Assembly (NCBI GenBank): GCA_017446265.1
Contig: JAFSRD010000007.1
Span: 1 to 35,263, forward strand
Direction: 5' to 3'
From: Treponema sp.
Lineage (GTDB): Bacteria; Spirochaetota; Spirochaetia; Treponematales; Treponemataceae
Length of the DNA stretch: 35,263 bases
The position numbers and the translations under genes are program-made. Within the stretch, counting starts at the first letter, position 1, and each line of letters opens with the position of its first letter. The notes under the pieces were generated by a model. That model was not told the origin of the DNA. It worked only from the letters and a program-made list of their open reading frames with translations, and searched no databases. Below, piece after piece: positions 8,535 through 17,687 of the stretch.

Positions 8535-9446
8535 ATGGGAATACCGCTTAAAGATAAATGCAAAAAATATTTTTCTGAACTTTTAACGGTGTCTCGTGCG
8601 CCTGCAAAAATTGATGAGACGAACATTTACCAAGAGGCAAATCCTGATGTACAAAAATTGATGTACACGCTGCTTGAAGAAACGGTGTTGCCGGACTCAA
8701 GCGTAAAAAATATAGAACATTTCAAAGCGTTTTACGATGCCGTTGTACATGGTGGCAAAAGCGGGCTTATCCTTGCGGAGCATTACACGAATCTTGACTT
8801 GCCTGCAATCTTTTACCTGCTCAACAAAAATGGAGGCGACTGGGGCAAAGATTTGACAAATCACATTGTTGCCATTGCTGGATTAAAACTCAATGAAGAA
8901 AATCCGCTCGTGCGTGCGTGGGCAGAAGGTTTTACGCGCGTTGTCATCTATCCGGGCAGCAGTTTGCGAAAGGCGCTTTCTGAACTGCACACTGAAACCG
9001 AAAAAGCGGAAGAGACTAAACGTGCTCGCAGAATCAATCTTGGCGCTATGCGCGTCATGGACGACTGCAAAAAGCGCGGGCAGGCGATACTTGTGTTTCC
9101 AAGCGGCACGCGTTATCGACCCGGCCACCCGGAAACAAAGCGCGGTTTGAAAGAGATAGACAGCTATGTGCGAATGTTTGATGTCATGCTGCTTGTTTCA
9201 ATAAATGGCAATTGCCTCAGAATAAATCCTGACCACCCCAACGATATGGCTATGGATCTTGTTGAGCGCGACACGATTACAATTACCGCATCTCCTGTTA
9301 TTGAGTGCGCGGATTTCCGCAAAAATGTGCTTGCTGAAATGTCTGAAACGGACGGCGACCGCCATCAAAAAGTGATTGACCGCATCATGTCGATTTTAGA
9401 CGAGCAGCACGATGCGGCAGAGCGCGCTAGACAAGAAACAAACTGA
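8535..9446 (+). CDS. Glycerolipid acyltransferase (PlsB/PlsC-like)
   Basis: This 303-residue protein has the two main motifs of glycerol-phosphate acyltransferases: HYTNLD (83-88, the catalytic HX4D) and FPSGTR (188-193, the usual FPEGTR with Ser for Glu). A block with GHPETKRGLKEID follows, and no long membrane segment is evident. It should move an acyl chain onto glycerol-3-phosphate or its 1-acyl form in phospholipid synthesis; which of the two cannot be told. An AAGGAG lies 8 bases before the ATG, and a TATACT -10 candidate is at 8502-8507. The gene stands alone, divergent from the TIGR03546-like gene and upstream of glnN. Confidence 0.75.
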   Translation: MGIPLKDKCKKYFSELLTVSRAPAKIDETNIYQEANPDVQKLMYTLLEETVLPDSSVKNIEHFKAFYDAVVHGGKSGLILAEHYTNLDLPAIFYLLNKNGGDWGKDLTNHIVAIAGLKLNEENPLVRAWAEGFTRVVIYPGSSLRKALSELHTETEKAEETKRARRINLGAMRVMDDCKKRGQAILVFPSGTRYRPGHPETKRGLKEIDSYVRMFDVMLLVSINGNCLRINPDHPNDMAMDLVERDTITITASPVIECADFRKNVLAEMSETDGDRHQKVIDRIMSILDEQHDAAERARQETN

Positions 9447-9495
9447 CGCCTGCATTTTTTCTGATTGAATATGACGCATTATCACGGAGGAAGAT

Positions 9496-11586
9496 ATGTC
9501 TAATGTGACAGAATTATTTGGAAGCATGGTTTTTAACAAAGCAGTCATGCAAGAGCTTCTCCCTAAAGAAACATTTAAGGCACTCAAAAAAACGCTTGAC
9601 GATGGAACTCCTCTTGAACTTGAATACGCAAATCAAGTGGCGCATGCGATGAAAGAATGGGCAATTTCAAAAGGTGCAACGCACTTTACGCACTGGTTCC
9701 AGCCGCTGACGGGAATCACTGCAGAAAAGCACGAAAGCTTTATTTCTCCTGTACGCGACAATGGCATCATTATGGAGTTTAGTGGAAAGGAGCTTGTAAA
9801 AGGAGAAAGTGACGCGTCTGCATTTCCGTCTGGCGGCAGACGTGCCACATTTGAAGCGCGCGGTTACACTGTATGGGACCCGACGGCATATGCGTTTGTC
9901 AAAGACCATTCACTGTGCATACCGACGGCATTTTGCTCGTATAACGGGGAAGCCCTTGATAAAAAAACGCCGCTGCTTCGCTCCATGGAGCGTTTGAGCA
10001 AGCAAGCTGTGCGAGTGCTGCATCTGTTTGGCAACACAGAGGTAAAGCGCGTTACGTCTTCTGTCGGCGCAGAGCAAGAATATTTTTTGATTGACGAAAA
10101 ATTGTACGAGCAACGCACAGACATACGCATGACGGGGCGCACGCTGTTCGGTGCAAGGCCGCCGAAAGGTCAGGAACTTGACGATCAATATTATGCTGCG
10201 CTTACGCCGCGCGTTGTAGCGTACATGGAAGAGTTGAATGTAGAATTGTGGAAATACGGCATTCCGGCAAAGACAGAGCACAACGAAGTAGCTCCTGCCC
10301 AACACGAGATGGCTCCTGTTTTTGCAACAGCAAATGTGGCGGCAGACCAAAATCAGCTGACAATGGAAATTATGAAACGCGTTGCGCGGAAGCATGGGCT
10401 CGTGTGTCTTTTACATGAAAAGCCGTTTGCACGCATCAATGGCAGCGGCAAGCACTGCAATTGGTCGCTCGAAACAGATACGGGGCAACAGTTGCTGAAA
10501 CCAGGCGACACGCCGCGTCAAAACGCATGCTTTCTTTTGTTCCTTACCGCAGTGATTCGTGCAGTAGACGACAATCAAGATTTACTGCGCATTTCAATTG
10601 CGAGCGCGGGCAACGACCACAGGCTTGGTGCAAACGAAGCGCCACCTGCAATCATTTCGCTGTTTGTCGGCGACGAGCTTGAAGCAGTGCTAAAGTCAAT
10701 AAAAGACGGCACACCATACAATGCAAGCACAAAGGAAAAAATCAAGATAGGCGTTGACGTGCTTCCGCCAATTCCAAAAGATACGACGGACAGAAACCGC
10801 ACGTCACCGTTTGCATTTACAGGAAATAAATTTGAGTTTCGCTCTGTAGGCTCGTCGCTTTCAATTTCTGGTCCAATGACGACGCTCAACGCGATTGTGG
10901 CAGATGTGCTCAAAGAGTATGCAGACAAACTTGACGGCGCAAGCGACTTTGAGGGCACGTTGCAAAATCTTATTAAAAAAGAGATTACAGCGCACTGGAA
11001 AATTATTTTCAACGGCAACGGATATGATGCGAGTTGGGTTGCAGAGGCGAAAAAGCGCGGACTGTTGAATTTGCGCAATCTTCCTGAAGCTGTTGCAGAA
11101 TATCTCCTGCCGAAAAATGTCAAGCTGTTTACCGAAGCGGGCATTTATTCTGAGAACGAAATGCGCGGTCACTATGAAGTAAAGCTTGAAAAATACTGCA
11201 ATCTTCTCAACATTGAAGTGGAAACAATGCTCAAAATGATTCACAAAAATATTGTGCCCTGTGCATTTGCCTATATGAAAGATGTAAGCGAAACAGTTGT
11301 TGCGTTGAAAGGCGCTGTACCCGATGCAACAGGTGCTGCCGAAGTTGCGCTGTTGAAAAAACTCGATGCGCTTGTAAACGCGCTTGCCGCTAAAGCAGAA
11401 ACGCTTGCAAAAAAACATGAGGCTGCAAACAGCCAAAAGGAATGCTTGACGCGCGCCCGCCAGTATGCAGAAAGCGTTATTCCTGCAATGGAAGCGGTGC
11501 GCTCTGTTGCGGATGAAATAGAGTTGCTGCTTGGAGAAGCGTACAAACCGTTTCCCTCGTATGAAGAGTTGCTTTTCAGCGTGTGA
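9496..11586 (+). CDS. glnN: Glutamine synthetase type III
   Basis: This 696-residue protein makes glutamine from glutamate, ammonia and ATP. It matches type III enzymes (about 700 residues) rather than types I or II. Visible blocks are FGSMVFN near the N-terminus, HWFQPLTG, SFPSGG-like ASAFPSGGRRATFEARGYTV, the metal/substrate stretch KTEHNEVAPAQHEMAPVF, GSGKHCNWSL, ASAGNDHRLGANEAPPAI and the FEFRSVGSS region. The C-terminus is helical (about 590-690), as in the family. A GGAGGA ribosome-binding site precedes the ATG. It is probably the main ammonia-assimilating enzyme here, since no other is in the window. The arginase gene elsewhere in the window is unlinked. Confidence 0.95.
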   Translation: MSNVTELFGSMVFNKAVMQELLPKETFKALKKTLDDGTPLELEYANQVAHAMKEWAISKGATHFTHWFQPLTGITAEKHESFISPVRDNGIIMEFSGKELVKGESDASAFPSGGRRATFEARGYTVWDPTAYAFVKDHSLCIPTAFCSYNGEALDKKTPLLRSMERLSKQAVRVLHLFGNTEVKRVTSSVGAEQEYFLIDEKLYEQRTDIRMTGRTLFGARPPKGQELDDQYYAALTPRVVAYMEELNVELWKYGIPAKTEHNEVAPAQHEMAPVFATANVAADQNQLTMEIMKRVARKHGLVCLLHEKPFARINGSGKHCNWSLETDTGQQLLKPGDTPRQNACFLLFLTAVIRAVDDNQDLLRISIASAGNDHRLGANEAPPAIISLFVGDELEAVLKSIKDGTPYNASTKEKIKIGVDVLPPIPKDTTDRNRTSPFAFTGNKFEFRSVGSSLSISGPMTTLNAIVADVLKEYADKLDGASDFEGTLQNLIKKEITAHWKIIFNGNGYDASWVAEAKKRGLLNLRNLPEAVAEYLLPKNVKLFTEAGIYSENEMRGHYEVKLEKYCNLLNIEVETMLKMIHKNIVPCAFAYMKDVSETVVALKGAVPDATGAAEVALLKKLDALVNALAAKAETLAKKHEAANSQKECLTRARQYAESVIPAMEAVRSVADEIELLLGEAYKPFPSYEELLFSV

Positions 11587-11670
11587 AAATTGTGCCATAA
11601 GCAACAAGCGGGCTTTGTGCAAGACATCAACAGTGTAGATATACATAATAAAAAAAATTAAAAAAAATGC

Positions 11671-11697
11671 TAAACTCTTTTTTCTAAAATCCGATTA
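11671..11697 (+). promoter_or_regulatory. Sigma-28 (FliA-type) promoter of flaB
   Basis: TAAACTCT (11671-11678), an 11-base spacer and TCCGATTA (11690-11697) fit the flagellar sigma-28 consensus TAAAGTTT-N11-GCCGATAA, with exact spacing. The region before it (11641-11670) is very AT-rich. The gene starts 65 bases downstream. Confidence 0.75.
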
Positions 11698-11761
11698 TAA
11701 AGATGTACGTTGAATAAACCAGAACGGTTTGTTGATACCAAAGATTATAAGGAGATTTACT

Positions 11762-12622
11762 ATGGTTATCAATCACAATATGAGCGCAATGTTCGCAACT
11801 CGCGCAGAAGGGCTCACGGAGTTTTCACAGCAAAAAGACATGGAAAAGTTGTCATCAGGTTTGAGAATAAACCGTGCTGGTGATGATGCTTCTGGATTGG
11901 CAGTTTCTGAAAAAATGCGCAGCCAGATTCGCGGCTTGAATCAAGCTTCTACAAATGCATTGAACGGCATCAGCTTCATTCAGACAACAGAAGGCTACCT
12001 GCAAGAAACGACTGACATCATTCAGCGCATCCGCGAGCTTGCAATTCAAGCTTCACACGGCATCTACAGCGCAGAAGACCGCATGTACATTCAGGTTGAA
12101 GTTTCTTCGCTCATCGCTGAAGTTGACCGCATTGCAAGTGCAGCGCAGTTCAACGGCATGAACATGCTCACTGGCCGCTTCGCGCGCCCGACAGGTGAAA
12201 ACACGGTAACAGGCTCAATGTGGTTCCACATTGGCGCAAACATGGACCAGCGCACGCAAGTGTACATTGGCACCATGTCTGCAATGGCACTCGGTCTTCG
12301 CAATGTCGGCGACGAAACAATTATGACAATTGAAACGCCCGAAGAGGCAAACCGCGCAATCGGTACGCTTGATGAAGCAATCAAGAAAATCAACAAGCAG
12401 CGTGCAGATTTGGGCGCATATCAGAACCGCCTTGAAAAGACAATCGTAGGTCTTGATGTTGGTGCAGAAAACCTTCAGGCTGCTGAAAGCCGTATCCGCG
12501 ACGCGAACATGGCAAAAGAAACAGTAAACTTCACGAGAGACAATGTACTCTCACAGGCTGGCACGGCGATGATTGCACAAGCAAATCAATCTAGCCAAAA
12601 TGTGCTGAGCTTACTTCGGTGA
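11762..12622 (+). CDS. flaB: Flagellin FlaB, periplasmic flagellar core protein
   Basis: This 286-residue protein is the length of Treponema FlaB core flagellins. The N-terminal D0/D1 block ([40 protein letters not shown]) and C-terminal block ([25 protein letters not shown], ending QNVLSLLR) are complete. The short middle lacks the variable domain of externally flagellated bacteria. FlaB subunits form the core of the periplasmic filament. The ATG at 11762 is chosen over 11729 because AAGGAG (11749-11754) lies 7 bases before it and the protein then starts as flagellins do. It is a single gene with its own sigma-28 promoter and terminator; other flaB copies would be elsewhere. Confidence 0.97.
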   Translation: MVINHNMSAMFATRAEGLTEFSQQKDMEKLSSGLRINRAGDDASGLAVSEKMRSQIRGLNQASTNALNGISFIQTTEGYLQETTDIIQRIRELAIQASHGIYSAEDRMYIQVEVSSLIAEVDRIASAAQFNGMNMLTGRFARPTGENTVTGSMWFHIGANMDQRTQVYIGTMSAMALGLRNVGDETIMTIETPEEANRAIGTLDEAIKKINKQRADLGAYQNRLEKTIVGLDVGAENLQAAESRIRDANMAKETVNFTRDNVLSQAGTAMIAQANQSSQNVLSLLR

Positions 12623-12656
12623 AGTCGTAGTGAACGGTAGAAGCCAGTAAATGTAA

Positions 12657-12682
12657 AAGCGCACCGCTTTGGTGCGTTTTTT
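12657..12682 (+). terminator. Rho-independent terminator after flaB
   Basis: CGCACC (12660-12665), loop GCTTT and GGTGCG (12671-12676) form a stem that A-T pairs extend into flanking A and T runs, followed by TTTTTT. It lies between the convergent flaB and GH114-like genes and may work in both directions. Confidence 0.85.
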
Positions 12683-12692
12683 GTTTTTTAAA

Positions 12693-13640
12693 CTAGTAAT
12701 TGTCGTCAAAATAGCTGTGTGAATCAACAGTGTCGAGCAGATAGCCGTCAACATCTAAGTCATCTAGTTTTTTTTGATATGTTTTTACGATTTCTTTCCA
12801 TTCAGGAACCCAGTACCGCACAATATAATTGCCGTTCCAATCTTTGTTCTCTTTTTCTATCCAAACAGGTTTCTTTTTATGCCATGTGTTTTGCCAGTAA
12901 TATCTATAATCTTCTGCTTCACCTATGCTCATATACGCAATGACAATTCGCGTGCCGCCATTGTTCTTTTTTTTTAGCGCATGTATCTGTTCCTTTGTAA
13001 AAAAAACGCCGTCATAAGAGGGTTCAATTATCAATAAATCATAATCAGTGTTCTTCAATTGCGCATAGTAATCGTGTATATCCGAAAATTTTTCAGGATT
13101 TAATAAACACAAAAAATTCTTGACATCGGAGAGCGCAGTAATGTCGTCAGCGGTATACTGTTGCAACGGCTCATACAATTCACTCGCTTCAAATGTTGGA
13201 AGCAGTTCGCTCACATAGCCTGTTTTTACATCTTCTGATACGAGAAAATTCCTCTGCTTCCTGCCTTTGCCATAATTAATTACAAAAATAGGTTTGCCAC
13301 TTTCTTTTATAGGACGAATATATGCGAGCAACTCATTTTGCAGTTTCTTGTCTGTAGGTGCATTAAATTTTAGTACATCGCCATAATACAGCGATTCTTG
13401 TGTCGTCGCATTTGTTACAGCAAAAAAATCCGTGTCAACAACACCGTTTTTAAAATACAGCTCGTTGCCGTTTTGCGTAATGAGGATGCGTTCTTGCGTT
13501 GTGTTGGCGCGCAATTCACGAATAAAATCTTTCATTCTGTCTTTATACAGCTCATTTGATGAAAATTCTTCGGCAACGCAAAAACAGGAAAGCAGAGCCC
13601 AGCTCCATGCCGCACAAAAAAATAGTATAGTTTTTTTCAT
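12693..13640 (-). CDS. GH114/TM1410-like putative glycosidase, exported lipoprotein
   Basis: This 315-residue protein starts MKKTILFF and has a hydrophobic signal ending ALLSC, a plausible spirochaetal lipobox (Cys about residue 19). The C-terminal half has the TIM-barrel motifs of the GH114/TM1410 group: DLLIIEPSYDG, RIVIAYMSIGEAEDYRYYW, WVPEWKEIV and DVDGYLLDTVDS, with acidic residues at strand ends. Characterised GH114 members cut alpha-1,4-galactosaminide polymers; the substrate here is unknown. The start at 13640 is chosen because AGAGG precedes it and it overlaps the queH stop as ATGA; an in-frame ATG 39 bases upstream lies inside queH. The overlap implies coupled translation, although no functional link with queuosine is obvious. 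Confidence 0.75.
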   Translation of the reverse strand: MKKTILFFCAAWSWALLSCFCVAEEFSSNELYKDRMKDFIRELRANTTQERILITQNGNELYFKNGVVDTDFFAVTNATTQESLYYGDVLKFNAPTDKKLQNELLAYIRPIKESGKPIFVINYGKGRKQRNFLVSEDVKTGYVSELLPTFEASELYEPLQQYTADDITALSDVKNFLCLLNPEKFSDIHDYYAQLKNTDYDLLIIEPSYDGVFFTKEQIHALKKKNNGGTRIVIAYMSIGEAEDYRYYWQNTWHKKKPVWIEKENKDWNGNYIVRYWVPEWKEIVKTYQKKLDDLDVDGYLLDTVDSHSYFDDNY

Positions 13641-14356
13641 GTTTCCTCTCGTGAAGTATAATGCATTGAATATTGACACCCGCAGTAATCCTGCCGATAT
13701 AATCCGTATTCGCTGCTCAGCTCCAAGCTGCGCTTAAAGCCGTTTCGTTTTTTAAAGTCGCTCGTAAGAAATCGTGGAATGGTGCGCAACATGTTGCCTC
13801 CCTGTTCAGTACACTCGCATGCCGCTCGAAAAGCTTGTTCCCTTGCTGTCCGCTCCAACGCTTCGCCAATTTTATTAATTTTTTCCGCGTCTTTAAATGG
13901 GCTGATTGAGAGCGTTGTTGTAAACCAATCAAAGTTGTGGGCGGCGGCATACTCGTATGCGTGTGTCATGCGCAGTTCGTAGCATCGGCGGCATCGCTCT
14001 CCGCGTTCGGCTTCATCGGCAAGTGCAGGATTTTCTGCGACACGTACTGCATTTTCAAATTCGTGCGGCTCATAGTGTGCTTGCACAAGCTGCACGCTAT
14101 TTTCAAGCGCAGGCGAAAATCGTGGCAAAAAGTTTTTCAATTCTGAAAGCCGCCTATTGTATTCTTCCGATGGAAAAATATTCGGATTATAATAATACAC
14201 CGTAATGGCAAAACAGGATGCAAGATATTCAAGCACATACGACGAGCATGGCGCACAACACGCATGGAGCAAAAGCGTTTGCTTTTTACGCGAGCCCTGC
14301 GCAAGATCGTTGAGGATTTTGTCAAGTTGTGTTTGGTAATCAATTTTTTTTGTCAT
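13637..14356 (-). CDS. queH: Epoxyqueuosine reductase QueH
   Basis: This 239-residue protein (DUF208 family) carries out the last step of queuosine tRNA modification, reducing epoxyqueuosine to queuosine; it replaces the unrelated QueG in many bacteria. The cysteine motifs are present: HACCAPC (31-37), RCRRC (121-125) and CGCQYS near the C-terminus. Other family blocks are YYYNPNIFPSEEYNRRL and FTTTLSISPFKDAEKIN. No other queuosine gene is in the window. The ATG lacks a clear ribosome-binding site. The gene is followed by the GH114-like gene with a 4-base overlap. Confidence 0.95.
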   Translation of the reverse strand: MTKKIDYQTQLDKILNDLAQGSRKKQTLLLHACCAPCSSYVLEYLASCFAITVYYYNPNIFPSEEYNRRLSELKNFLPRFSPALENSVQLVQAHYEPHEFENAVRVAENPALADEAERGERCRRCYELRMTHAYEYAAAHNFDWFTTTLSISPFKDAEKINKIGEALERTAREQAFRAACECTEQGGNMLRTIPRFLTSDFKKRNGFKRSLELSSEYGLYRQDYCGCQYSMHYTSREET

Positions 14357-14474
14357 AGTAAAATCTGTAATTGCCAGCTACACATGTACATGCAAAAGAA
14401 CGGCACGCATTGCCAATAATCGATTGCATGCAAAATACTTTGCAGATATCATGCATTCATTATATTAAAAACAG

Positions 14475-14503
14475 ATGAAAAAATCAAACAAGTGTGATAT
14501 ACT
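14475..14503 (+). promoter_or_regulatory. Promoter of the EamA gene placed for a leaderless mRNA
   Basis: ATGAAA (14475-14480), a 17-bp spacer and TATACT (14498-14503) with a TGA extension just before it. The ATG follows the -10 after six bases (GCATGC), so the transcript should start at or beside the ATG. No ribosome-binding site is present. Confidence 0.55.
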
Positions 14504-14509
14504 GCATGC

Positions 14510-15484
14510 ATGAAAAATACGCTGGCGCTGTTGCACACAGATAAACACAAATCTTTCGTAGGCGTTCTATTTGCTGCATTCACTATTTTTGTATGGGGCA
14601 TTACATTTATATGCACAAAAACTCTTTTGCAAGATTTTTCTGCGCTTGAAATTCTCGTTGTGCGTTTTTTGCTTGCATACATTACGTTGTGGTGTCTGTA
14701 CCCGCACAAACTGCGCTTAAAATGCAAAAAAGATGAATTGCTTTTTTGTGCTGCGGGGCTGAGTGGCGTCACTGTGTATCAGTTTGTTGAGAACATTGCC
14801 ATTACATTTACATCTGCTTCAAACGTGAGCATTATCGTTTCAATATGCCCAATTTTTGCAGCAATCATCGCACAGATTTTTTTACACGAAAAACATATTA
14901 CGTTCTTTTTTTTGGTAGGATTTTTGCTTGCGATTACTGGTGTAGCGCTCGTAAGCTTTAACGGTGCGCTCAATTTTCACGTCAGCCCAAAAGGAGATTT
15001 TCTCGCGCTCGGTTCTGCAATCTCATGGGGATTTTATACATTGTTCGTGTCAAAAATTACTGCGTTGCATTTTAATAAACTTGCAATAACACGGCGCATA
15101 TTTTTCTATGCACTTGTCTGGATGATTCCAATTATACTGTTTGGAGCATTTTCCCCGTTTGCGCAAGAAAGCAACACAATTGCCGTACAACTCGATGTAG
15201 CAACAAATGCAGCGCGTTTTTCAAAATTGTCAAATTTGGCAAATTTACTGTTTTTGGGAATAGCCGCATCTGCGCTCTGTTTTGCTGCATGGACCATAGC
15301 GTGTGACAAACTCGGAGCTGTCCGTGCAACGATTGGCCTTTACCTCATTCCTGTTGTTACGATTGTGTTTGCCTATTTTGCGCTTGATGAAAAAATCACC
15401 ACAATGGGAGTGACAGGAGCATTGCTCACCATTTGTGGACTTGTCATTTCAAATATACGCGTACAAAAACCTGATAAAAAATGA
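14510..15484 (+). CDS. EamA/DMT-family transporter
   Basis: This 324-residue protein has about ten membrane segments in two similar halves, as in the drug/metabolite transporter superfamily. The first half opens FAAFTIFVWGITFICTKTLLQDFSALEILVVRFLLAY, and the second repeat starts near DFLALGSAISWGFYTLFVSKI. A longer hydrophilic loop (about 215-245) precedes the last segments, and the tail is basic (RVQKPDKK). EamA proteins usually export amino acids or metabolites; the substrate cannot be read here. No alternative start precedes the first membrane segment, so the ATG at 14510 stands even without a ribosome-binding site. Confidence 0.88.
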   Translation: MKNTLALLHTDKHKSFVGVLFAAFTIFVWGITFICTKTLLQDFSALEILVVRFLLAYITLWCLYPHKLRLKCKKDELLFCAAGLSGVTVYQFVENIAITFTSASNVSIIVSICPIFAAIIAQIFLHEKHITFFFLVGFLLAITGVALVSFNGALNFHVSPKGDFLALGSAISWGFYTLFVSKITALHFNKLAITRRIFFYALVWMIPIILFGAFSPFAQESNTIAVQLDVATNAARFSKLSNLANLLFLGIAASALCFAAWTIACDKLGAVRATIGLYLIPVVTIVFAYFALDEKITTMGVTGALLTICGLVISNIRVQKPDKK

Positions 15485-15526
15485 AAGAAATAAGCATTAC
15501 ATGCATTTATACAAAGTAGTTTTTGC

Positions 15527-15556
15527 TTGATGAAAACGCAATAGATGCGGTATGAT
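15527..15556 (+). promoter_or_regulatory. Promoter of the ECF S component / trkA unit
   Basis: TTGATG (15527-15532), an 18-bp spacer and TATGAT (15551-15556). A GGAGG (15563-15567) lies 4 bases before the ATG at 15572. An in-frame ATG at 15545 lies inside the promoter and is not used as the start. Confidence 0.55.
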
Positions 15557-15571
15557 AGCGGCGGAGGTTTT

Positions 15572-16204
15572 ATGAGCAGAATTGCATCTCGAAATAGAAC
15601 GATTGCCCTTACTGGTGCACTCTGTGCGCTTGTTGTCATTCTTGGCATGCCACCAGTTCACCTCGGCATGATTCCGCTTGGTCCAAACGCATCAATTACC
15701 ATTATGCACATTCCCGTGCTGCTCGCTGTCATGCTCATTGCACATGTTTCAGGACTTGTGTCAAGCGTTATTGTCGGAGCAGCGTTCGGTATTTTCAGTT
15801 TGATGCTCGCCGCCATCTCTCCAACTGGTGCGCTCGACCCGCTTTTTGTCAATCCCGGTGTCTCTGTGCTGCCGCGTATGATGCTTGCCGTCGTCGCATG
15901 GCTTTTGTGGAAATTAATAAATCTGATTCCGCACATGCCAAAACCGATTTCTGCCGTGATTGTCGCTTTTGTCTCGACGCTTATGCATACGTGCCTTGTT
16001 ATTGGTGCGCTCTACGTGTTCACGTTCAGCAACGTGCGCGACGCAATGGGCGGGCTTGGCTACATTGCAGTAATGGCGCTGCTGCTTCCTAATGCGTTGC
16101 TTGAAGCGCTTGCAGCTGCAATCGTTTGTGCGGCCGTCATCGGCGCAACGAATGCGGCGAGCGGCAAAAAATCAAAACTATCACAGGAAAAGATTGAACC
16201 ATGA
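15572..16204 (+). CDS. ECF transporter S component
   Basis: This 210-residue protein has five or six membrane segments. It opens RTIALTGALCALVVILGMPPVHLG and has the IMHIPVLLAVML and GAAFGIFSLMLAAISPTG stretches usual in S components of energy-coupling factor vitamin transporters. S components bind the substrate (often pantothenate, riboflavin or another vitamin) and dock on a shared EcfA/EcfT module, which is not in this window. The substrate is unknown. The stop overlaps the trkA start as ATGA, an operon arrangement that need not reflect shared function. The start is set by GGAGG. Confidence 0.8.
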   Translation: MSRIASRNRTIALTGALCALVVILGMPPVHLGMIPLGPNASITIMHIPVLLAVMLIAHVSGLVSSVIVGAAFGIFSLMLAAISPTGALDPLFVNPGVSVLPRMMLAVVAWLLWKLINLIPHMPKPISAVIVAFVSTLMHTCLVIGALYVFTFSNVRDAMGGLGYIAVMALLLPNALLEALAAAIVCAAVIGATNAASGKKSKLSQEKIEP

Positions 16205-17646
16205 AAATTGTTATAGTCGGCGCAGGGTTTACCGGCATTCATTTGGCAAAATTATTAATAAACGAAAAGAATGATGTTGCACTTATTGACAACAATGAAA
16301 CAACGGTACGTCATGTGTCAAATCAACTTGACTGTACAGTGATGCTCGCAGATGGCAACGATTTGAACACGCTTGAAGAAGTGGGCATTGCAAAAGCGAA
16401 TGCGCTCGTGTGCGTAACAGAGAGTGATGAAATCAACATGATTACATGTTCGCTCGTTGACACAGTGTATCCTGATGTTATAAAAATTGCGCGTGTAAGA
16501 AACTATGCGTACTATGTAAATACTGCTGCTACAAAAAAACGGCACGCTGATTTTTTCAGTGGCAAAAATCGTCCGTTGTATGGCATCGACTACATGATTA
16601 ATCCCGATGTGGAAGCTGCAAGCGCAATTGTGCAAGCTGTTGAAAACGGGGCTGTGAGCGATGTACAGACATTTGCAGGAAGCGACTACGAGCTTACACG
16701 CATGACGATTGCAGAAGGCAGTAAGCTTGCAAACCAAAAATTGCAGACAGTGCGCTCACTCACAGACAAGCATTTTCTCATTGCATATGTGGAAGAGGAA
16801 GGAAAGACCTCGCTTCCAAGCGGCGACACTATTTTGAATCCAGGCGATAGCATTGGCGTGCTTGTGTTAAAAAATGATGTGAACGAAATGCTTGCGTTGT
16901 GCGGTTCTGCACAAAAATCGCTTAACAGCATTGCGCTCATTGGAGCAGGAAGAATCGGCACCATCATTGCAGAAAAATTGATGCAGCCGAAAGAAAAGAA
17001 ATCGTTGCGTGCATTGTTTTCACGGCAATTGGTAAAGCGCCCGCAGACATTTGTCATCATCGACAACGATGAAGCATTGACGAAAAAAGCCGCAGAAAAA
17101 TTTCCAAGCGCAAATGTGTTCTGCGCCGATGCAACAGACGAATCATTTTTGCAGGAAGAAGGCATTGACAAATTTGATTTGGCAATTTGCGCAACGCACA
17201 ATCATGAAATGAACATGGTGCTTGCGGCATTTCTCGAATCGCTTGGCGTTGGGCAGTCAGTGAGCCTTGTTACGAGTTCTGCGTTTTCTTCTATTGCGCG
17301 GAAACTCGGCGTTGACGTATCTGTGCCGCTCCGCGATGCTGTTGTCGATTCAATTGTAAGTCACTTGCGTGGAAAATCTGTGAAAGAAGTACACACCATA
17401 ACGACTGGCGATTTAGAGATTATTGAATGTGCGCTTCCCGCTGACTCAAAAGCGATTAATAAAACGCTGAAAGATGTTTCAAATCCCGGCGTGTTTCTTG
17501 TGCTATTGTTAAAAAAGCATGACTCTTCAGCGTATGAAATTCCTGTTGGCGACACGGTGCTCAACGCTGGTGACCATGTAGTTTTAATAACGCTTGCAGA
17601 GGAGAACGGCAAAATAGTTTCGTTTTTTGGCGGCAGCGTAAAATAG
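16201..17646 (+). CDS. trkA: Trk potassium uptake regulatory protein TrkA
   Basis: This 481-residue cytoplasmic protein controls the TrkH channel through nucleotide binding. It has the standard duplicated form: RCK_N with IVGAGFTGIHLAKLL (residues 5-19) and the acidic end of strand 2 (LIDNNE), an RCK_C domain (about 140-225), a second RCK_N with LIGAGRIGTIIAEKL and VIIDND, and a second RCK_C to the end (GDTVLNAGDHVVLIT). Length is usual for TrkA. An AGGAAAAG lies upstream within the end of the S-component gene. trkH follows after 41 bases. Confidence 0.96.
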   Translation: MKIVIVGAGFTGIHLAKLLINEKNDVALIDNNETTVRHVSNQLDCTVMLADGNDLNTLEEVGIAKANALVCVTESDEINMITCSLVDTVYPDVIKIARVRNYAYYVNTAATKKRHADFFSGKNRPLYGIDYMINPDVEAASAIVQAVENGAVSDVQTFAGSDYELTRMTIAEGSKLANQKLQTVRSLTDKHFLIAYVEEEGKTSLPSGDTILNPGDSIGVLVLKNDVNEMLALCGSAQKSLNSIALIGAGRIGTIIAEKLMQPKEKKSLRALFSRQLVKRPQTFVIIDNDEALTKKAAEKFPSANVFCADATDESFLQEEGIDKFDLAICATHNHEMNMVLAAFLESLGVGQSVSLVTSSAFSSIARKLGVDVSVPLRDAVVDSIVSHLRGKSVKEVHTITTGDLEIIECALPADSKAINKTLKDVSNPGVFLVLLLKKHDSSAYEIPVGDTVLNAGDHVVLITLAEENGKIVSFFGGSVK

Positions 17647-17687
17647 CGCGCTTGCGCAATGGCAATTTTAGCGCACAAGGATAAAAC

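Noticed and set aside
11587..11670. Terminator after glnN
   Set aside because: No stem followed by a T-run was found; the stretch is AT-rich promoter DNA.
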